A stretch of DNA of 48,527 nt from Acidobacteriota bacterium (GCA_021818105.1 JAKAFB010000007.1:1-48527); one strand, 5' to 3'. Numbered from the stretch's first letter, positions 15,346 to 25,363 are shown. The notes: generated by a model not told the origin, from the letters alone. Made by a program: numbers and translations.

Positions 15346-17958
15346 CTATGGCTGCGCGTCAATCCACTTCTTCAACTGCGGCTCCTGGAGATTGCGGAGC
15401 TCGATGCAGCCATTGATGCGCTCGACGGCATGCTTGAGCGCGACGGTGGCCACACCGACCTTGTGCTCGGCAAAGAACCGGCTGACCTGATCGCGGGCTG
15501 ATTCAGAGCAGAAGCTGCCGGTGGAACCGACGAGCATCTGGCCCATCTCTGGTGTGAGTTTTGTCTGGACCGTTCCCCAGTTGTCCTGAATAAATTTCCA
15601 GGCGAGGTCACGGGTCCCAGGCATGCTCAAGGCGATGGTGAGCTGAATGGCTGCGTCCTGATTGCGCACCTTGCCGGAGAGGGCGTACTCAAGAGAACGC
15701 TGCGCGAGCGCGGGGTTCTGGAAGGTGGCGAGCAGGTTCAAGGCGCCCATCTGGAACTCTGGGTTTGTGGAGGTTTCGTAGATTTTCAGCAACTGGTCAT
15801 AGAGCGTAGCGTCACCGTTGAAGGCGGCAACGTCCAGAGCGGTTTTGCCGAGCGTGGGATCAACGGAGGCCTGGTCGCTGATGAACTTTTCCGCAATCTC
15901 GTGGGCCTGCGCGAGAGCGGCGGGGTCCTTGCCGTAGTAGCCAAGAACGTGCAGCAGGCGCGCGCGGAGCTCACGGGTGTCAGCGGAGTCGCCGGCCGAG
16001 GGCGGGCCAAGCTTCTGATACTCCGGGGCAAAGATTCTGCGAATCCATGCGGAGAGAGCGGCCTTGTCTGCGGGCGTGGAGGCGACGCGGGTGTAGATGG
16101 CGTCTACGCCAGAGAGAGCGCTGCTGAGGACGGCGGCGTTGGGATCGGCTTTGACGGCGGCGACGAGGTCAAGATAGTCGCCAGCCGAGGCCTTGTTGGC
16201 GCGGAGCTGCGCCCACTCGTCGCCGATGAGGCTGATGCGCTCGGTGGGCGTGAGGCCGGTTTCAACGTGCGCGACCAGGCTTGCATAGAGGGCAGCAGGA
16301 TATGCACTGCGGTAGTAACCCTTGCCGCCGGCGTTGGCGAAGAAGAGATCGGCTGCGGGAAGATTGAGCGAAGTGCCGGAGGGTGTAAGGATTTCGCAGC
16401 TTTGACCGGAAGCGCCAGTCTTGAAGCAGACAGGGATGGTCCACTTCTGCGCAGGGTCAGGCTGGATGCTGGGGCTGAGGAAGAAGCGCTGCTGTGCCAC
16501 GGATACTTTGCCGTTGCCTGGAGTGCCGAAGGTGAGCAGGGGTACGCCGGGCTGCGCGATGAACGAGTCCATGATCTTGTCAACGGGCTTATGGCTGACG
16601 GCGGTCTGCGCGTTCCAGAAGTCCTCAGCCGTGGCGTTGGCATAGAGATGCGCGCGGAGGTAGCTCTGCACGCCTTTGCGGAAAGTCTCGGGGCCGACGT
16701 AGTTTTCGACGGTGAGGAGCACGTCGCTTGCTTTGCCGTAGGAGATGCCGTCGAACATCTGCTCAATCTCATCGCGCGTGTCGGCCTTGGCGCGGATGGC
16801 GCGCGTGGTGGGCAGGGCGTCGAGGTTGAGGGTGCCGTCCATGCCGGCGGCAACATCCTGATCGATGTGCCACTCGGGATGCATGGCGGCGACGGGCTTG
16901 TTCTCCATCCATGTGGCAAAGCCCTCGTTGAGCCAGACGTTGTTCCACCACTGCATGGTGACGAGATCGCCGAACCACTGGTGGGCCATCTCATGAGCGA
17001 TGACGAGAGCGACTCCCTTCCTGGCGTTGATGGTGGCGGTTTTGGGATCGAGGAGCAGGTCGGTTTCGCGATAGGTGATGGCGCCGAAGTTTTCCATAGC
17101 ACCGGCCTCGAAGTCAGGCAGGGCAATCAGATCAAGCTTCTTGAGAGGGTAGGGAATTCCGAAGTAGGTGTTGTAGTAGTGAAGCACGTACTTAGCGACA
17201 TCGACGCCGTAGGGCGTGAAGGGAACCTTGTCCGGCGTGGCGCAAACCCGGATGGCAACGCCGTCCTGCGAGCCAGAGGTGCACTGGAAGTCGCCTACGA
17301 GAAATGCGACGAGGTAGGTGGACATCTTTGGAGTGGTGAGGAAGGTGAGCGTGTGCTTGTCAGCGCCGGGGCCGGGTGTGTCCTTGATGATGGGGCCGTT
17401 GGAGATGGCGGTGTCACCTTTGTCGATAACCAGCGTGATGTCGAAGGTAGCCTTGAAGGCTGGCTCGTCAAAAGAAGGGAAGGCGCGGCGCGCATCAGTA
17501 GACTCAAATTGCGTGACGGCGTAGTTGCGGCGAGCGGTTTTGGAAAGATAGAAGCCGCGCAACTCGTCGTTGAGGATGCCGGTGTAGTGAATGGTGAGCG
17601 TGGCCTTGCCGGCGGGCAGCGCTTGAGGGACTGTGAAGGTGGCCTGCTCCCTGGCTTTGTCCAGAGAAATGGAGGCCGTCTGTGCTTTGCCGTTCGCGGA
17701 GATGGTGACGGATTGGAAGGCGATTTCCAGGGCGTTGAGGGTGACGGAGCTTATGGGCTGCTTGAGGTTGAGGTCAATGGACTCAATGCCGGTGAACGTG
17801 GCGGCTTTGAGGTCCGGGGTGAGGGTGAGGGTGTAGTGGGTGGGAATGACGGTGGACGGAAGGCGCTGGGCGTGTAGGGATGCGGCCGGGAGAATAGCAG
17901 CAAGCGCGGCGGCCGTGAGGCAGGCCAGGCGCAAATAGTCGGTACGGCTGAAGTTCAT
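15346..17958 (-). CDS. M1-family zinc aminopeptidase
   Basis: The 870-residue product carries a signal peptide (LACLTAAALAAILPAASLHA), so it acts in the periplasm or outside the cell. The gluzincin core is intact: exopeptidase motif GAMENFGAITYRE (286-298) and zinc site HEMAHQWFGDLV (His322, Glu323, His326) with third ligand Glu345 in VWLNEGFATW. Downstream lie the catalytic Tyr region (DGISYGKASDVLLTVENYVG) and an ERAP1-like C-terminal helical domain. It removes N-terminal residues from peptides. The length suits the aminopeptidase N/ERAP-like subgroup. The next gene downstream is an exported amidohydrolase, consistent with scavenging of peptides. Confidence 0.95.
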   Translation of the reverse strand: MNFSRTDYLRLACLTAAALAAILPAASLHAQRLPSTVIPTHYTLTLTPDLKAATFTGIESIDLNLKQPISSVTLNALEIAFQSVTISANGKAQTASISLDKAREQATFTVPQALPAGKATLTIHYTGILNDELRGFYLSKTARRNYAVTQFESTDARRAFPSFDEPAFKATFDITLVIDKGDTAISNGPIIKDTPGPGADKHTLTFLTTPKMSTYLVAFLVGDFQCTSGSQDGVAIRVCATPDKVPFTPYGVDVAKYVLHYYNTYFGIPYPLKKLDLIALPDFEAGAMENFGAITYRETDLLLDPKTATINARKGVALVIAHEMAHQWFGDLVTMQWWNNVWLNEGFATWMENKPVAAMHPEWHIDQDVAAGMDGTLNLDALPTTRAIRAKADTRDEIEQMFDGISYGKASDVLLTVENYVGPETFRKGVQSYLRAHLYANATAEDFWNAQTAVSHKPVDKIMDSFIAQPGVPLLTFGTPGNGKVSVAQQRFFLSPSIQPDPAQKWTIPVCFKTGASGQSCEILTPSGTSLNLPAADLFFANAGGKGYYRSAYPAALYASLVAHVETGLTPTERISLIGDEWAQLRANKASAGDYLDLVAAVKADPNAAVLSSALSGVDAIYTRVASTPADKAALSAWIRRIFAPEYQKLGPPSAGDSADTRELRARLLHVLGYYGKDPAALAQAHEIAEKFISDQASVDPTLGKTALDVAAFNGDATLYDQLLKIYETSTNPEFQMGALNLLATFQNPALAQRSLEYALSGKVRNQDAAIQLTIALSMPGTRDLAWKFIQDNWGTVQTKLTPEMGQMLVGSTGSFCSESARDQVSRFFAEHKVGVATVALKHAVERINGCIELRNLQEPQLKKWIDAQP

Positions 17959-18184
17959 GCAATCCTCGCAGAGGTGCTGGGGTCAGATTATTGTTGAAGA
18001 TCGTGCGATGCAATGCAGGCGGGCCGGATAGGCGTTGCGCCGATCAGCGACCGAAGCTGCATGTGCGACCCAGCCATTGTAGGCGAGGGGACGCAGATGT
18101 GGTAATACGCGCTGAGACGGTATGCAGTTCAGGCTGGGAGGCTGCGCGGGGAGGAAGGTGAACGGTGTTGAGGTGGCTGGAAGG

Positions 18185-18754
18185 CTACTGCTGTTTCTCT
18201 GCGCCATCCTCATCTTCATCTTCTTCGACGTCGTCGGCATCCTCTTCGTCTTCGTCGTCGGCGTCGCGGTTGGGCAGGAGCGAGTCAAGAAGGAGCAGAC
18301 AGGCACCGACGACGATGGAACTGTCAGCCACGTTGAAGTCCGGCCAGTGATAGCGGAAGATGTGGACCTCAATGAAGTCAACGACGGAGCCGTAGGCAAT
18401 GCGGTCGTGGACGTTGCCGAGCGCGCCGCCAAAGATGAGCGCCAGAGCGACGGTGGTGAATGTGAAGCGGTGGCCCAAGCGGAACATCACGATGAAGACG
18501 ATGAGCGCTGCAAGCAGGGAAAAGCCGACCAGGCCCCAGCGGACGAGATGAGGCGAAGCGGTGTCTGCGAAAAGAGAGAATGCGGCGCCTTCGTTCGTCC
18601 AGTGGGTGAGGCGCAGGACGCCGGGGATAATGGGAATGGCACCGCCGACATGGATGTGAGAGGCGATCCAGGTCTTGGTGAGATGGTCAGCGAGCATGAC
18701 CAACGCGGAGATGAGCAGAAGCCATGGAAGGCGGCGAGGTACGTTCGGGTTCAT
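18185..18754 (-). CDS. lspA: Lipoprotein signal peptidase (signal peptidase II)
   Basis: This four-helix inner-membrane aspartic protease cleaves prolipoprotein signal peptides after lipid attachment. Family blocks are present: LADHLTKTWI (conserved Asp/Lys), NEGAAFSLF, GALGNVHDRIAYGSVVDFIEVH and FNVADSSI. Catalytic Asp126 (VVDFI) and Asp144 (NVADS) are in place. Translation overlaps the upstream ileS stop by 4 bases (ATGA), the classic ileS-lspA pairing. The C-terminus is odd: after about residue 162 comes a tail of about 25 residues made almost only of Asp and Glu, then GAEKQQ. Most LspA proteins end in a short basic tail. Confidence 0.96.
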   Translation of the reverse strand: MNPNVPRRLPWLLLISALVMLADHLTKTWIASHIHVGGAIPIIPGVLRLTHWTNEGAAFSLFADTASPHLVRWGLVGFSLLAALIVFIVMFRLGHRFTFTTVALALIFGGALGNVHDRIAYGSVVDFIEVHIFRYHWPDFNVADSSIVVGACLLLLDSLLPNRDADDEDEEDADDVEEDEDEDGAEKQQ

Positions 18755-21660
18755 TGTGCGGCCTCCGGCTGTGGCGGGGCGATGCCCATTTCAGAGAGTG
18801 CGCTGGTGCAGCGGCTGCAGACGTTCTCCCAGATGCCGTAGTTGGCAACCTCCGGCATGTAGTTCCAACAGCGGGCGCATTTGGTGCCGCTGGCCGGTAG
18901 AGCGGTGACGGCAAGTTTGTCGCCGGCGATGACGGTGACGGCGGAGACGTTGATGATCTCCTTGAGGCCCGCGGCGTGGCGTTGAAGAAGCGCAAGCAGG
19001 TTGCCGGAAGCGGCGATTTCCAGTGCGGCTTCAAGGCCCTTGCCGATGCGCTTTGCCTGGCGGGCTTCTTCGAGGACGCGCAGGGCTTCGTCGCGCACGG
19101 CGAAGATCTGCTTCCACTCATCAAGCAGCTTCGCTGGGTTCTCTGAGAAGACTGCTTCAGGTTTGGGAAACTGCGCGAAGTGGACGCTGGCTTCGCGGCC
19201 CACGACGGCGGGCAGATGCTCCCAGACCTCGTCGGCGGTGAAGCTGAGGATGGGCGCGACGAGGCGGACGAGGGCTTCAGTGATCTGCCAGAGGACGGTC
19301 TGCGCGGAGCGGCGCGCCTGGCTTGAGGGCGCGAAGGTGTACATGCGGTCCTTGAGCACGTCGAGGTAGAAGGAGCTGAGATCGACGATGGCGAACTCGT
19401 TGACGGCCTGATAGACGCGGTGGAACTCGAAGGCCTCATACCATGCGAGGATTTTTTCGGCGAGGTCGCGCGTGCGGGCGAGCATGTAGCGGTCGAGCGG
19501 GAGGAGATCGGACTCGGGGACGCGGTCGCGGACGGGGTCGAAGCCGTTGAGGTTGCCGAGCAGGAAGCGGAAGGTGTTGCGCAATTTGCGATAGAGCTCG
19601 GCGCAACGCTGCATGAGGTTTTCGCTGGCGGCCATGTCTTCGCGGAAATCGACGGAGGCAACCCAGAGGCGGACGATTTCGCCGCCGAGGCGCTCGGCGA
19701 TATCGACGGGATCGACGCCGTTGCCGAGAGACTTGGACATGGCGCGGCCCTGCTCGTCGAGCGTCCAGCCGGCGGTGGCTACGTGCGAGTAAGGCGCGCG
19801 GCCGCGCAGGGCGACGGAGGTGAGCAGCGAGGAGTGGAACCAGCCGCGGTGCTGGTCGCCGCCCTCGAGATAGAGGCACTGCGTGCCGCTGTTGCTCTGG
19901 AATGCCTTGTAGGAGTCCTTGAGGTCTGGGTCGGACTCGCAGACGGCGAACCAGCTTGTGCCGGAGTCAAACCAGACGTCGAGGATGTCGGTTTCCTTGC
20001 GGAACTGCTTGCCGCCACAGTGGGCGCAGGCAGCTCCGGCGGGCAGCAGTGCGGCTGTGTCCGTGGTGTGCCAGGCCTCGGCTCCTTCGCGCTCGAAGAG
20101 GTCAACGATTTTTCGGTTGAGCGCGGGATCGAGGATGGGTTTGTTGCAGCCTTCGCACAGCAAGACGGCGATGGGGACGCCCCAGATGCGTTGACGGCTA
20201 ATGCACCAGTCTGGGCGCGTGGCGATCATGTTGGTGATACGTTCTTTGCCCCACGATGGATCCCATACAACCTTGTCGATCTCTTCAATGGTTAACTGGC
20301 GGAATGACGTTACGCTGCCGTTAGCGCGGTTGACGGGAGTGTCGAGCGAGATAAACCACTGCTCGGTGGCGCGGAAGATGACAGGGTGGTGGCAGCGCCA
20401 ACAATGAGGATAGGAGTGCTCGAGGTCGGCGGAGGCGAGTAGGGCGCGGCGCTCCTCAAGCATGGCCATGATGACGGGGTTTGCGGCCCAGACTTTTAGG
20501 CCTTCAAAGGGCGGCGGTGCGGCAAGATGCCAGGCTTCGGAATCGACGTGGACGCGGCCGGCGGCATCGACGCGGCAGGTTTGGTCAAGGTTGTAACGCT
20601 GGCCGGTGTAGAAGTCGTCTGCGCCATGCGACGGGGCGGTGTGGACGGCCCCGGTGCCGGTATCTGCGGTGACATAGTTGCCGAGAACCCCGAGGATGCT
20701 GCGGTCAAGGAACGGGTGCTGGAAGGTGGTGTGCTCGAGAGCGCTGCCTTTGAAGCGGGCAATCTCCTCGGTGGTCCCGAGTTGGCAGGCTGCGGCGACC
20801 TGCGCGGCGAGCGCGGCGGCGACGATGTAGACGGGACCGGGCTGATCAGGTGTGTCGCTATTTGTTGAGAGCGCGACGTAGTCGAAGTCCGGGTGGAAGG
20901 TGACGGCCATGGACGCGGGCAGGGTCCAGGGGGTGGTGGTCCAGATGATGGTGTAGACCTCGCGGCCGGCGAGCGCGGGGGCGAGGGCCTCGTGCGGCGA
21001 GGTGAGGCGGTAGCGCACGTAGACCGAGGGGCTGGTGTGCATCTCGTACTCGACTTCAGCCTCGGCGAGTGCGGTGCGGTCGTGGATGCACCAGTAGACG
21101 GGCTTGAGTCCGCGATAGACGAAGCCTTTCTCAAGGAAGCCGTAGAAGGCTTCGAGTGTGCGGGCCTCGTAATCGCGGGACATGGTCTTGTAGGGCGTGT
21201 CCCAGCGTCCGAAGCAGCCGATGCGCTGGAACTGCGAGGTCTGGAGGTCGACGTACTTTTGCGCGTAGGCGCGGCAGGCCTCAAGGACGTCGGGGACGGG
21301 CATTTCAAGCTTCTTGCGACCAAGTTGCTCGTCCACTTTAATTTCGATGGGAAGGCCGTGGCAGTCGTAGCCGGGGACGTAGGGAGCGTCGAAGCCGGCC
21401 ATGGTTTTTGACTTGATGACAAAATCCTTGAGGCCTTTATTGAGGGCGTGACCGAGATGGATGGGACCGTTGGCGTAGGGCGGGCCGTCATGGAGGATGA
21501 ATGCAGGGCGGCCTTTGCCGGCTTTGCGCAGCTCCTCATACAGGCGCAGCGAGGCCCAGCGTTGAAGCCGAAGTGGTTCATTCTGGGGAAGATTTGCCTT
21601 CATGGCAAAGGCGGTCTGCGGCAAGGTTAAAGTCGCCTTCAATTCCGGCGCTGCGGGCAT
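18751..21660 (-). CDS. ileS: Isoleucyl-tRNA synthetase
   Basis: This class Ia aminoacyl-tRNA synthetase has about 969 residues from the ATG at 21660, which has AGGGAG 5 bases upstream; an in-frame start at 21693 is less likely. The HIGH motif appears as PIHLGHALNK near residue 70, preceded by LHDGPPYANG. The editing domain includes TIIWTTTPWTLPAS and GTGAVHTAPSHGADDF. The KMSKS-equivalent is GRAMSKSLGNGVDP after WFDSGTSWFAV. The C-terminal zinc ribbon is CARCWNYMPEV and NVCSRCTSAL. It charges tRNA-Ile in the cytosol. The stop overlaps the lspA start, so the two are co-translated. Confidence 0.98.
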   Translation of the reverse strand: MPAAPELKATLTLPQTAFAMKANLPQNEPLRLQRWASLRLYEELRKAGKGRPAFILHDGPPYANGPIHLGHALNKGLKDFVIKSKTMAGFDAPYVPGYDCHGLPIEIKVDEQLGRKKLEMPVPDVLEACRAYAQKYVDLQTSQFQRIGCFGRWDTPYKTMSRDYEARTLEAFYGFLEKGFVYRGLKPVYWCIHDRTALAEAEVEYEMHTSPSVYVRYRLTSPHEALAPALAGREVYTIIWTTTPWTLPASMAVTFHPDFDYVALSTNSDTPDQPGPVYIVAAALAAQVAAACQLGTTEEIARFKGSALEHTTFQHPFLDRSILGVLGNYVTADTGTGAVHTAPSHGADDFYTGQRYNLDQTCRVDAAGRVHVDSEAWHLAAPPPFEGLKVWAANPVIMAMLEERRALLASADLEHSYPHCWRCHHPVIFRATEQWFISLDTPVNRANGSVTSFRQLTIEEIDKVVWDPSWGKERITNMIATRPDWCISRQRIWGVPIAVLLCEGCNKPILDPALNRKIVDLFEREGAEAWHTTDTAALLPAGAACAHCGGKQFRKETDILDVWFDSGTSWFAVCESDPDLKDSYKAFQSNSGTQCLYLEGGDQHRGWFHSSLLTSVALRGRAPYSHVATAGWTLDEQGRAMSKSLGNGVDPVDIAERLGGEIVRLWVASVDFREDMAASENLMQRCAELYRKLRNTFRFLLGNLNGFDPVRDRVPESDLLPLDRYMLARTRDLAEKILAWYEAFEFHRVYQAVNEFAIVDLSSFYLDVLKDRMYTFAPSSQARRSAQTVLWQITEALVRLVAPILSFTADEVWEHLPAVVGREASVHFAQFPKPEAVFSENPAKLLDEWKQIFAVRDEALRVLEEARQAKRIGKGLEAALEIAASGNLLALLQRHAAGLKEIINVSAVTVIAGDKLAVTALPASGTKCARCWNYMPEVANYGIWENVCSRCTSALSEMGIAPPQPEAAQ

Positions 21661-21867
21661 TGTGACTCCCTGGTTCGATGAGAAGTAATCCAACGATTAG
21701 TGTAAATGGCGGGGAGAGATTTTTCCGGTAACAAGTAGTAGTGCTGGTCGTCTATTATTCATGGAAGTCCTCGCCTCTGGAGATATGAGACTCTGGAGGG
21801 TCCAAAGCACAAGCGTGAACTCGGCAGCTTGCAGACAGGCACGGCAGACGTCGAGCATAATGAAGGA

Positions 21868-22947
21868 ATGGGCCTGAAACCTGAGGAGTCTCATATAGGG
21901 GAGGAAGGGGCGGCAGGTCCAGCAGCGAATATGGCAAACGACGTACTTATCCAGCCAGAATCAGAAACGGATGTGACGCATGCCCCGCCGACGGAGGGGC
22001 ATGAGCTGGACGCGTTTTTGGGCAAGGCCTTTGAAGAGAAGCCAATCTGGAAGGATCTCTATGAGAACATCCGGGACTTCTTTTTTCCGCCACAGCTACC
22101 GCCGCTGGAAGTGACGTCAAAGCCGATTCCGGTGCCGGACCGGATGGCAGTGAAGGCGAATCCGTGGGCAATTGGCATTTCAACCACGGTCAACCTGACG
22201 ATCCTGGCGATTTTGCTCTTTTTTGTGGGCAAGAAAATTATCCAGGAAGTGAAGCCGCAGTTAACGGCGACGAATATCGACGTGGGTACGTTCCAGTTGA
22301 AGGCGCCGCAGGGTCCGCAGGCTGGTGGTGGTGGCGGCGGCGGCTCGCATGACATTGTGAACCCGATCAAAGGGAAGCTGCCTAAGATTGAGCAAAAGCC
22401 GGTGACGCCACCCCAGGTGCCGGTGGTGGAACAGCCAAAGCTGCCGATGGAGTCTGCGATTGCGGTGCAGAAAGACATACAACTGCCGGATAACCCGACA
22501 TTGCCGAATATCGGCGTGACGAAGTCGCCGAATGTGTCCTTGGCCTCTAATGGTCAGGGCGGCGGCGCAGGCATGGGCACGGGCTATGGCGGCGGTCTGG
22601 GCTCGGGCACGGGTAATGGCTACGGGCCGGGCACAGGCGGCAATGCGGGTGGCGGGCTGTACCGGATTGGCGGAGGCGTTTCGGCGCCGGTGCCGATCTT
22701 CCAGCCGGAGGCGGAATTCAGCGACGAGGCGCGCCGGGCGAAGTATCAGGGTGTGTGCCTCATCTCAGTGATTGTGGACGCGCAGGGCAATCCCCAGAAC
22801 CCGCGGGTCATCCGGCCACTGGGCATGGGGTTGGACGAAAAGGCGCTGGAGGCGGTACGGAAGTACAAGTTCAAGCCGGCAATGAAGGACGGCAAGACGC
22901 CGGTACCGGTGATGATCACCATCGAGGTGAATTTCCGGCTCTACTAA
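21868..22947 (+). CDS. TonB-family energy transducer
   Basis: This protein of about 359 residues has a polar, acidic cytoplasmic N-terminus of about 98 residues and then one transmembrane helix (WAIGISTTVNLTILAILLFF, about 100-121). A Gly-rich segment (AGGGGGGGS), a Pro/Lys-rich stretch (KIEQKPVTPPQVPVVEQP) and a long Gly/Ala/Ser linker (about 235-275) follow. The C-terminal TonB domain reads GVCLISVIVDAQGNPQNPRV, then GLDEKALEAVRKYKFKPAM and PVPVMITIEVNFRLY. It couples inner-membrane proton motive force to outer-membrane receptors. The start is uncertain: TTG 21829, ATG 21868 and ATG 21931 all lack a good ribosome site. It is followed by a clear terminator. Confidence 0.88.
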   Translation: MGLKPEESHIGEEGAAGPAANMANDVLIQPESETDVTHAPPTEGHELDAFLGKAFEEKPIWKDLYENIRDFFFPPQLPPLEVTSKPIPVPDRMAVKANPWAIGISTTVNLTILAILLFFVGKKIIQEVKPQLTATNIDVGTFQLKAPQGPQAGGGGGGGSHDIVNPIKGKLPKIEQKPVTPPQVPVVEQPKLPMESAIAVQKDIQLPDNPTLPNIGVTKSPNVSLASNGQGGGAGMGTGYGGGLGSGTGNGYGPGTGGNAGGGLYRIGGGVSAPVPIFQPEAEFSDEARRAKYQGVCLISVIVDAQGNPQNPRVIRPLGMGLDEKALEAVRKYKFKPAMKDGKTPVPVMITIEVNFRLY

Positions 22948-22972
22948 GCTGAACGCAGGCAGAAGGCAGACG

Positions 22973-23007
22973 GGGCGAGGCGCCGACGCGCATCGCCCTT
23001 TCTGTTT
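22973..23007 (+). terminator. Rho-independent terminator after tonB-like gene
   Basis: GGGCGA (22973-22978) pairs with TCGCCC (22993-22998). After one G·A mismatch the stem continues GCGC/GCGC around a CGAC tetraloop. The T-rich run TTTCTGTTT follows directly. It separates the TonB gene from the GH3 gene. Confidence 0.75.
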
Positions 23008-23099
23008 GCACGCGCATATCTGAATCAATCGATTTATCTGCGGCTGGCGAGGGCCGAGGTGTGGTATTCTTCGCCGTTCAAGTCAACGGAGGAAAAGCG

Positions 23100-25298
23100 A
23101 TGCGGCTACGGGTGAGCGTGTGGATGACGGGACTGGTGTTGGCAGCGGGATTGGTGAGGATGGCCAGCGCGCAAGTGGATTATCCCTTTCGCAATCCCAA
23201 GCTGAGCGAGGATGAGCGTATTGCGGACCTGCTGAAGCGGATGACGCTTGAAGAAAAAGTTGAGCTGATGTCGGACCATCCGAAGTTTCTGCGGCTTGGG
23301 CTGGTCTTTTCCGGCCAGGTGGAAGGGCTGCACGGGCTGGCGCTGGGCGGTCCGGCGAACTGGGGCGGGCATGGGCTGCTGCCGGTGCCGACGACGACGT
23401 TTCCACAGGAGAAGGGACTGGGGGCGACGTGGGACCCGGCGCTGGTGACGAAAATTGCGGCGCTGGAGGGGTACGAAGCGCGCTATGACTACCAGAATCC
23501 GTTTATTGACCGCGGCGGCGTCGTGGTGCGGGCGCCGAATGCTGACTTGAGCCGCGATCCGCGCTGGGGACGGACGGAGGAGTCGTATGGCGAGGACCCG
23601 TACCTTGTGGGGACGCTGACTGTGGCGTTCATTCACGGGTTGCAGGGGCCGGATCCGAATCACTGGATGGCTGCGTCGCTGATGAAGCACTTTCTGGCGA
23701 ACGAGAACGAGGACGGACGCGCACACAGCTCTTCGGATTTTGATGAGCGGCTGTTCCGCGAATACTACTCGGTGCCGTTCCGGATGGGCTTTGAAGATGG
23801 CGGCTCGCGAGCGGTGATGGCGGCCTACAACTCGTGGAATGGCATTCCCATGATGATTCATCCGGTGCTGAAGGACGTGATGATCAAGGAGTGGGGCAAT
23901 GACGGGCTGATCTGCACCGATGGCGGCGCGCTGGGGCTGCTGATTACGGCGCACAAGAGCTTTCCGGACAAGGAGCAAGGCTCGGCAGCGGCGGTGAAAG
24001 CCGGAATCAACCATTTTCTCGACGCGTACAAGGACGACCTGACGAAGGCGCTGAAGAATGGGCTGGTGACCGAGGCCGATATGGATTCCTCGCTCAAGAA
24101 CCTACTGCGCGTGTATCTGCGACTGGGGGAAATGGACCCGGCGGGTGTGGACCCTTACGCGAAGATCGGGCGGGAGGCGGACGGCGAGGCTCCGCCGTGG
24201 TTACGGACATCGAGCAGAACATTGGCGCGGCAGGCGACCGACGAGTCGATTGTGCTGCTGAAGAACCAAGGCAATACGTTGCCGCTGGACAAGACAAAGC
24301 TGAAGTCGATTGCGCTGATTGGGCCGTGGACAAACCAGGTGCTGCTGGATTGGTATAGCGGGACGCCGCCGTATGCGGTGAGCATTCTGGATGGGATTCG
24401 CGAGGCGGTTGGCAAGGACGTTAAGGTGCTGTATGCCGACGGCTCGGATGAAGCGGGTGCGGCAGCACTGGCTCGGAAGGCGGATGTGGCGATTGTGGTG
24501 GTGGGGAATCATCCCGAGTGCAATGCGGGATGGGACCAGTGCCCGACGCCGTCAAATGGCAAAGAAGACGTGGATCGCAAGACGGTTGTGCTGGAGCAGG
24601 AGTCGCTGGTGAAAGCAGTGCTGGCGGCGAATCCGCGGACGATAGAGGTGCTTCGGTCGAGTTTCCCGTACGCGATTGTTTGGAGCGAGGAGCATGTGCC
24701 GGCGATTGTGCACATGGTGCACAACAGCCAGGAGGAAGGGAACGGGCTCGCGGATGTGCTGTTTGGCGACTACTCGCCTGCGGGACGGCTGACGCAGACC
24801 TGGCCGACGGGCGATGCGCAACTGCTACCCATCATGGACTACAACCTGCTGCACGGGCGGACGTACATGTACAGCAAGGAGAAGCCGCTTTATGCGTTTG
24901 GGTATGGGTTGAGCTACACGACATTTGCTTATGAAAGCGTGAAGCTGAGCGCGCCGAGCATGGGTGCGGACGGCAGCGTGGACGTGACTGTGAAGGTGAA
25001 GAACGAGGGCAGCCGCGCCAGTGACGAGGTGGTGCAAATTTACGTGCAACACCTAGGCTCGACGGTAACACGGCCGCAACTGGAGCTGAAAGGCTTTGCA
25101 CGTGTGCGCATTGAACCGGGCGCGGAGAAGGACGTGACGCTCAAACTGAAGGCTCACGACATGGCCTACTGGGATGCGGCCGCGCACGTGTGGCGCGTGG
25201 AAAAAGAACCCGTGCGCGTGCTGGCAGGCGGATCCAGTGACAATTTGCAGGTGCATGCGGATGTGCAGATTGCGTCGGCTGGGGAGTTCAAGCCGTAG
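23100..25298 (+). CDS. GH3 beta-glucosidase, exported
   Basis: This product of about 732 residues starts at the ATG at 23100 (GGAGG 7 bases upstream) with a signal peptide (VWMTGLVLAAGLVRMASAQ). The GH3 N-terminal barrel shows RMTLEEKVELMS, GLHGLALGG, ADLSRDPRWGRTEESYGEDP (acceptor-site Arg/Asp), MKHFLANENEDGR and MAAYNSWNGIP. The likely nucleophile Asp lies in GLICTDGGALG near residue 274. The C-terminal alpha/beta sandwich (ESIVLLKNQGNTLPL) and a fibronectin-III-like domain (YAFGYGLSYTTFAYES; VQIYVQHLGS) complete the fold. It removes beta-linked glucose or xylose from plant-type oligosaccharides. It stands alone between terminators. Confidence 0.95.
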   Translation: MRLRVSVWMTGLVLAAGLVRMASAQVDYPFRNPKLSEDERIADLLKRMTLEEKVELMSDHPKFLRLGLVFSGQVEGLHGLALGGPANWGGHGLLPVPTTTFPQEKGLGATWDPALVTKIAALEGYEARYDYQNPFIDRGGVVVRAPNADLSRDPRWGRTEESYGEDPYLVGTLTVAFIHGLQGPDPNHWMAASLMKHFLANENEDGRAHSSSDFDERLFREYYSVPFRMGFEDGGSRAVMAAYNSWNGIPMMIHPVLKDVMIKEWGNDGLICTDGGALGLLITAHKSFPDKEQGSAAAVKAGINHFLDAYKDDLTKALKNGLVTEADMDSSLKNLLRVYLRLGEMDPAGVDPYAKIGREADGEAPPWLRTSSRTLARQATDESIVLLKNQGNTLPLDKTKLKSIALIGPWTNQVLLDWYSGTPPYAVSILDGIREAVGKDVKVLYADGSDEAGAAALARKADVAIVVVGNHPECNAGWDQCPTPSNGKEDVDRKTVVLEQESLVKAVLAANPRTIEVLRSSFPYAIVWSEEHVPAIVHMVHNSQEEGNGLADVLFGDYSPAGRLTQTWPTGDAQLLPIMDYNLLHGRTYMYSKEKPLYAFGYGLSYTTFAYESVKLSAPSMGADGSVDVTVKVKNEGSRASDEVVQIYVQHLGSTVTRPQLELKGFARVRIEPGAEKDVTLKLKAHDMAYWDAAAHVWRVEKEPVRVLAGGSSDNLQVHADVQIASAGEFKP

Positions 25299-25363
25299 GG
25301 CTGTGGGGCGAGGGGGCAGGATGCGAAGGCTTGAGATGCGCGGCGCAAACTTGCATCCTTTAC

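Noticed and set aside
15901..17877. 658-codon plus-strand frame opposite the M1 aminopeptidase
   Set aside because: Antisense shadow typical of GC-rich DNA; the minus-strand gene has full GAMEN and HExxH motifs.
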